64,000 nt of DNA from an uncultured Desulfobacter sp. Its GTDB lineage: Bacteria; Desulfobacterota; Desulfobacteria; Desulfobacterales; Desulfobacteraceae. Positions 60,666 through 64,000 of this stretch are shown here, piece by piece. A program made the position numbers and the translations under genes. Numbering within the stretch: the stretch's first letter is position 1; the number at the start of each line of letters is the position of its first letter. Location: contig NZ_OY762929.1 in the NCBI RefSeq assembly GCF_963666675.1, positions 2,542,001 through 2,606,000 on the forward strand, given 5' to 3'. The notes under the pieces are model-generated. The model saw nothing but the letters and a program-made list of their open reading frames with translations, was not told the DNA's origin and searched no databases.

Positions 60666-62210
60666 TCAACACGGGACAGATTCAGAAATTTTTTCTTTTT
60701 TCACATTATAGGGGAGCAACGCTTGAAAATCATCATTTGTCATTGCCTCAGGCAGATGCTGAAACAGGTACTTGAGATACCAGTACGGTTCCAGTCCATT
60801 GGATTTTGCAGTCTCTATCAAACTGTAAATTGCCGCACTCGCCTTTGCACCTTGAACCGTATCAGAAAACAGCCAGTTTTTACGACCGATGACAAAAGGC
60901 CGGATGGCATTTTCAACCAAATTGTTGTCCGGTCGAATGAACCCTTCAGTTGTGTATTGGACCAATCGGGGCCATTGGCCGATGGTATAATTGATCGCCT
61001 TGCCAAGCAGGCTTTTGGGAGGAACCTTGTTTACTCTATCATCAAGCCACTTCTTAAACTCGGTAAGAATTGGAACCGCCTGGGATTGTCTCTTATTGTA
61101 CAATTGTTCCGCAGAAAACCCTTGTTCCCGTGCTTCTTTTTCAATTTTATAAAGCTTGCTGATATACAACAATGCCGAACCGGCATTTCCGGAAGAATTT
61201 GCCTTGTTGCCAAGCGCTTTTGTTACCTCTTTAAACTTCCGACGAGCATGAACCCAGCACCCAACATGAACAATATCTTTTTTGGTATCCAGGAAATCAT
61301 ACCCAGCATATCCGTCCGTCTGGACGATGCCCTTATAACCGTTCAAAAATGTTGAAACCACATCCCCAGACCGTGTCGGGTGATATTCGAACAGGATAAT
61401 CGGCTTGTCTGGTGGTCCACCCCTGAAAATCCACATATAAGATTTGGATTTCCGTGGTCCCTTTAAAACTTGGAGAGGAGTTTCATCAATACCAATCATG
61501 GGGTTGGCCAGGATGTCGTCCTTCATCATGCCGATGATAATTTCACAGGCATCTGCCACTTTCATGCCCCATTTACACATGGTTGATCTGGCAAGCTCAA
61601 TGCCGATTCTGGCAAAATGCTTTTCTTGACGATAAAACGGCAAAGCATCTGCAAATTTGGCGGTCAGGATATGGGCAAGCAGTCCCGGAGTGGCAATACT
61701 TTTGGGAATAATCTGATCCGGCATCCTGGCAATAGATACGGTGGGGCCTTCATCTTCAACCCCCTCGCAATTTTTACAGGCGTATTTATACCGGATATTT
61801 CTAATCACCCGAACCTTGGCTGGGATGTAATCAAGCTGCTCAGAGACTTCTTCACCGATTTTATCTTTCAAGCAGCCGCAATCGCATTTTCTGTCATTCT
61901 CACTGAGTTTATGAACAACATCGACACGGGGAAGATCTGCGGGCAGTGGTTTGCGGCCGCGTTTTTTGCGGGAATGCTCTGTAATGGTGACGGTATCATC
62001 TTCATTCAGAATCGAAAGATCGGGTTCCGGCATATCAAAAAGAGACATTTGTTCGCCATCTTTGGGCGTTTTTTCTGATTTACGACCAAAAAGTCTGTCC
62101 TGGAGGGATTTAATCTGCTCTTGAAGAATTATGTTTTCATCAAACAAATTCAGAGCGATTTCTTTGACTTCATCCAGGCTTTCAGCATCTTTGAGAGTGT
62201 CTCTTGTCAT
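60666..62210 (-). CDS. tnpC: IS66 transposase TnpC
   Basis: This 514-aa IS66 transposase has an N-terminal coiled-coil segment (DENIILQEQIKSLQDRL), a zinc-finger region (KCDCGC ... KYACKNCEG), and the DDE core with Asp in IGIDETPLQVL, VQTDGYAGYDF and Glu in DNNLVENAIRPF, ending with YLFQHLPEA-like residues. The frame is complete. TnpB lies 44 bp upstream on the same strand. Confidence 0.95.
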   Translation of the reverse strand: MTRDTLKDAESLDEVKEIALNLFDENIILQEQIKSLQDRLFGRKSEKTPKDGEQMSLFDMPEPDLSILNEDDTVTITEHSRKKRGRKPLPADLPRVDVVHKLSENDRKCDCGCLKDKIGEEVSEQLDYIPAKVRVIRNIRYKYACKNCEGVEDEGPTVSIARMPDQIIPKSIATPGLLAHILTAKFADALPFYRQEKHFARIGIELARSTMCKWGMKVADACEIIIGMMKDDILANPMIGIDETPLQVLKGPRKSKSYMWIFRGGPPDKPIILFEYHPTRSGDVVSTFLNGYKGIVQTDGYAGYDFLDTKKDIVHVGCWVHARRKFKEVTKALGNKANSSGNAGSALLYISKLYKIEKEAREQGFSAEQLYNKRQSQAVPILTEFKKWLDDRVNKVPPKSLLGKAINYTIGQWPRLVQYTTEGFIRPDNNLVENAIRPFVIGRKNWLFSDTVQGAKASAAIYSLIETAKSNGLEPYWYLKYLFQHLPEAMTNDDFQALLPYNVKKEKISESVPC

Positions 62211-62254
62211 GGGCTGTATATACCATAACCAAGGGGTTTTTTATAGTTTTTCGC

Positions 62255-62602
62255 CTAAAAAATCATAGAGTATTTTAGGGGCTTATGAGCCTGATTTATA
62301 TTCAGTCCATCGACCAGCCAGGTCAGTTCCCGGCTTGTAATATCCATGACATCTTTTGGTGAATTCGGCCATTTGAACCGGTCTTTTTCAAGACGCTTTT
62401 GCCACAGGCAAAAACCGTTTTTATCCCAGTATAAAATTTTTAAAATGGTTTGTGCTCGGTTGCAGAACACAAACAGGGACCCTGAAAATATATCCAACTG
62501 CATTCGTTCGCTTACGATAATGGAAAGGCCGTTAATCGCTTTGCGCATGTCAGTAGTACCCACAGCCAGATAGACTTTTGTGTCTGGTGGAAAGTTCATC
62601 AT
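62255..62602 (-). CDS. tnpB: IS66 accessory protein TnpB
   Basis: This 115-aa IS66 Orf2-type protein has the expected MMNFPPDTKVYLAVGTTDMRKAINGL start and the FCNRAQTILKILYWDKNGFCLWQKRLEKDRF core. It is required for transposition of IS66 elements, with a role that is not fully defined. Overlaps tnpA by 4 nt. Confidence 0.95.
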   Translation of the reverse strand: MMNFPPDTKVYLAVGTTDMRKAINGLSIIVSERMQLDIFSGSLFVFCNRAQTILKILYWDKNGFCLWQKRLEKDRFKWPNSPKDVMDITSRELTWLVDGLNINQAHKPLKYSMIF

Positions 62603-62919
62603 GAGATAGCTCTCAAGGCTGCAAGAACCCTTTCAAGCGTCTCGCTGGTGAAACCGTCCGGGATTTCTATTTGTACCCCCTGACCAAGGTTCAACTTCAA
62701 CCCGGTCGTATGAATATTGGCAGGCATCGGCAACTGGATGAATTCCACAGGACGATCCTGTCCTTTAAATTTTCTTTTCCAATATGTGAACCTGTCCTTG
62801 GACAGGTCATTGCGTCTGCAATATTCTGTCTGGGTCAGCCCTGATGCCTCCCAGCGTTCGATGTTTGATTTCCAGTAACTGCTAAGTCTTTCATTTGTTG
62901 CTTTTCTTGATCTTGGCAT
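62599..62919 (-). CDS. tnpA: IS66 accessory protein TnpA
   Basis: This 106-aa IS66 Orf1-type DNA-binding protein has an HTH in WEASGLTQTEYCRRNDLSKDRFTYWKRKF (about 23-51). It is the first gene of the element and probably binds the ends. Overlaps tnpB by 4 nt, so the three genes are translated together. Confidence 0.93.
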   Translation of the reverse strand: MPRSRKATNERLSSYWKSNIERWEASGLTQTEYCRRNDLSKDRFTYWKRKFKGQDRPVEFIQLPMPANIHTTGLKLNLGQGVQIEIPDGFTSETLERVLAALRAIS

Positions 62920-62998
62920 GGGGTCGCCTCCTTTTAGTTTGGAGGCATTATATGGGCTCGCTGGGCGTGGCGGTAGATGGGGTTTAAATATCGCTTAC

Positions 62999-63204
62999 GG
63001 AAATATTGTAGCCAACCCTATAGGCTCATCGCCTTGAGTTAACCAAATAAGACAGTCATTTTTATTGTGGTAAATTAAAGACGCGTCTTCTTTTGTAATC
63101 CAATCCGATTCTTGAAATGCTGTATGATCCAGCTCTATGGCTTTGGTTATAATTTCATCCGATGGAGATTCAATAATTTCTATATTATAAAAAGGATCGG
63201 TCAT
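62999..63204 (-). pseudogene. GNAT acetyltransferase (4), N-terminal part
   Basis: The first 68 codons of the split GNAT: MTDPFYNIEIIESPSDEI, then AFQESDWITKEDASLIYHN and PIGLATIF at the IS66 junction. The second transposon begins 7 bp upstream of the ATG, so the original promoter and SD have been separated. The fragment alone cannot be an active enzyme. Confidence 0.9.
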
Positions 63205-63210
63205 AGGAGT

Positions 63211-64000
63211 TGTTAATTCTTTCCCTACAGTACCTCTATATCATCTAAAAATCCCACCTATCGTTACATTTTCTGAGAAAATAATGAGCTTGTTAAATAA
63301 GATTTTTTAAAAAAGAAAAGGCACATCGGTAGACAGCAGGAACCGCCCGATGCCTTGGCATCCTCCTCCCCCCCTTTGGGGGGGATAAGAGGGGGGGATT
63401 GTGGTATAGATTAAGTTCGCCAAAACCATCACCACCACAACCCCGACCCTGCTTATGAAAGAAAGCATAATAAGAAATCAGTCATCTGCCAAGGAAAAAC
63501 AACAGGTTCGTTGCTGCCATTGTTCGAGTTCTTTGACCATCCGTAACGGAACCTATCCGCGAAATCATCCCCAAGACGACACAGAAATAAGGGTTCAGCG
63601 CTATTTGTGCAAATCGCCCCTGTGTCCATGGAAAAGTTTTTCTGTTCTTCCTGAATCCATCATGCCGGTCGTCCGTCACACCCTTGAGGCGATATGCTGC
63701 TGCGCAGCCATGGTCAGTGCCGGAATGAACCAGGCACAGACGGCAAGATTCTTTGGGTGCACCCGGGGTGTTGCTAAACGGCTCAGGATCTTTTCTCAAA
63801 AATTCATGCCCTGGTTTTCCCGGGAAAAGACTGTTGCCGAATGGGGGCCGGATCCGCCCTCCTTCTGGCCGGACTTTACCAGGGATGTTTCCCAGAGTTT
63901 TTTCCCTGGAAGATGGGTTAAATTACCATCAACACAAAACATACATTGTTAAATTACAGTCGGTTATGTTGATATGCCACCAATTCCAACTATCAATTAA
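63211..64000 (+). mobile_element. Three-gene DDE transposon, copy 2 (incomplete in window)
   Basis: An inverted copy of 44798-47814, starting TGTTAATTCTTTCCC at 63211. Over 790 bp it matches the first copy without any difference that I can see, including the C/G-run hairpin and the zinc-protein gene. It runs past the window edge just before the transposase SD, so its other end and target duplication are out of sight. Confidence 0.93.
63455..63952 (+). CDS. DUF6431-like zinc-finger/HTH protein, copy 2
   Basis: This 165-aa protein is identical in sequence to the one at 47073-47570, with CCHC and CKSPLC zinc residues and the HTH-like MNQAQTARFFGCTRGVAKRL. It belongs to the second transposon copy, on the plus strand here. 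No obvious SD precedes the ATG in either copy. Confidence 0.72.
   Translation: MKESIIRNQSSAKEKQQVRCCHCSSSLTIRNGTYPRNHPQDDTEIRVQRYLCKSPLCPWKSFSVLPESIMPVVRHTLEAICCCAAMVSAGMNQAQTARFFGCTRGVAKRLRIFSQKFMPWFSREKTVAEWGPDPPSFWPDFTRDVSQSFFPGRWVKLPSTQNIHC

Larger units (their letters stand above)
60644..62998 (-). mobile_element. IS66-family element with 8-bp target duplication
   Basis: A 2355-bp IS66 element has ends GTAAGCGGTGTTTTAACCCCA (60644 onwards) and, inverted, GTAAGCGATATTTAAACCCCA to 62998, flanked by GGAAATAT on both sides (60636-60643, 62999-63006). It encodes TnpA, TnpB and TnpC, all intact. It splits the GNAT gene in frame. Confidence 0.95.

Overview
The window looks like a chromosome segment of a sulfate-reducing Desulfobacterota bacterium, most likely Desulfobacteraceae/Desulfobacter-like. 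This is inferred from protein style: a mitochondrial-type EF-G, a Mop-like molybdenum aldehyde oxidoreductase, a DUF711/tandem-ACT pair, and a rpe / ribF-def-fmt-rsmB order. It was not tested by any search.

Positions 1-43.6 kb are core chromosome. In order: the rsmE tail and tRNA-Phe; small unknown genes and an IS200-type element; a lipid-modification cluster at 5.4-12.5 kb (GPH transporter, chalcone-isomerase-like protein, FAD amine-oxidase-like enzyme, a DUF1365-cyclopropane synthase fusion, and an SRPBCC-SDR fusion); a rubrerythrin; two divergent Na+/H+ antiporters; fusA; rsmG-ileS-lspA-lgt-holA; a molybdenum hydroxylase; pyk; a B12-binding radical SAM protein; an Fsr-like transporter; DUF711, tandem-ACT and rpe; and ribF-def-fmt-rsmB. 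Two dispersed palindromic repeat families lie between these genes. R1 is about 97 bp with six copies, three of which supply or touch the stop codon of a neighbouring gene. P is 126 bp with two copies whose inner stems differ in sequence but stay self-complementary.

From tRNA-Leu(CAG) at 43.55 kb to the window end lies a mobile accessory region. A tyrosine integrase gene next to the tRNA is cut after codon 26 by a 3017-bp three-gene transposon (DDE transposase, ExeA-like ATPase, DUF6431-like zinc protein) with a 5-bp GTCAG target duplication. Removing the transposon restores a 380-aa integrase. Behind it are an excisionase-like gene, a TonB receptor with an AraC regulator, another IS, a frameshifted tyrosine recombinase, and a cassette-like series (HD hydrolase, three GNATs, a monooxygenase-like protein, a truncated VOC protein and a fourth GNAT). 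The fourth GNAT is cut twice, by an IS4-type element (9-bp duplication) and an IS66 element (8-bp duplication). Joining the three pieces restores 194 residues exactly. A second, inverted copy of the first transposon begins 7 bp before that GNAT's start codon and runs off the window.

No CRISPR array or rRNA gene was seen. The most unusual material is the two repeat families, the reconstructable layers of transposition, and the fused lipid-modification cluster.
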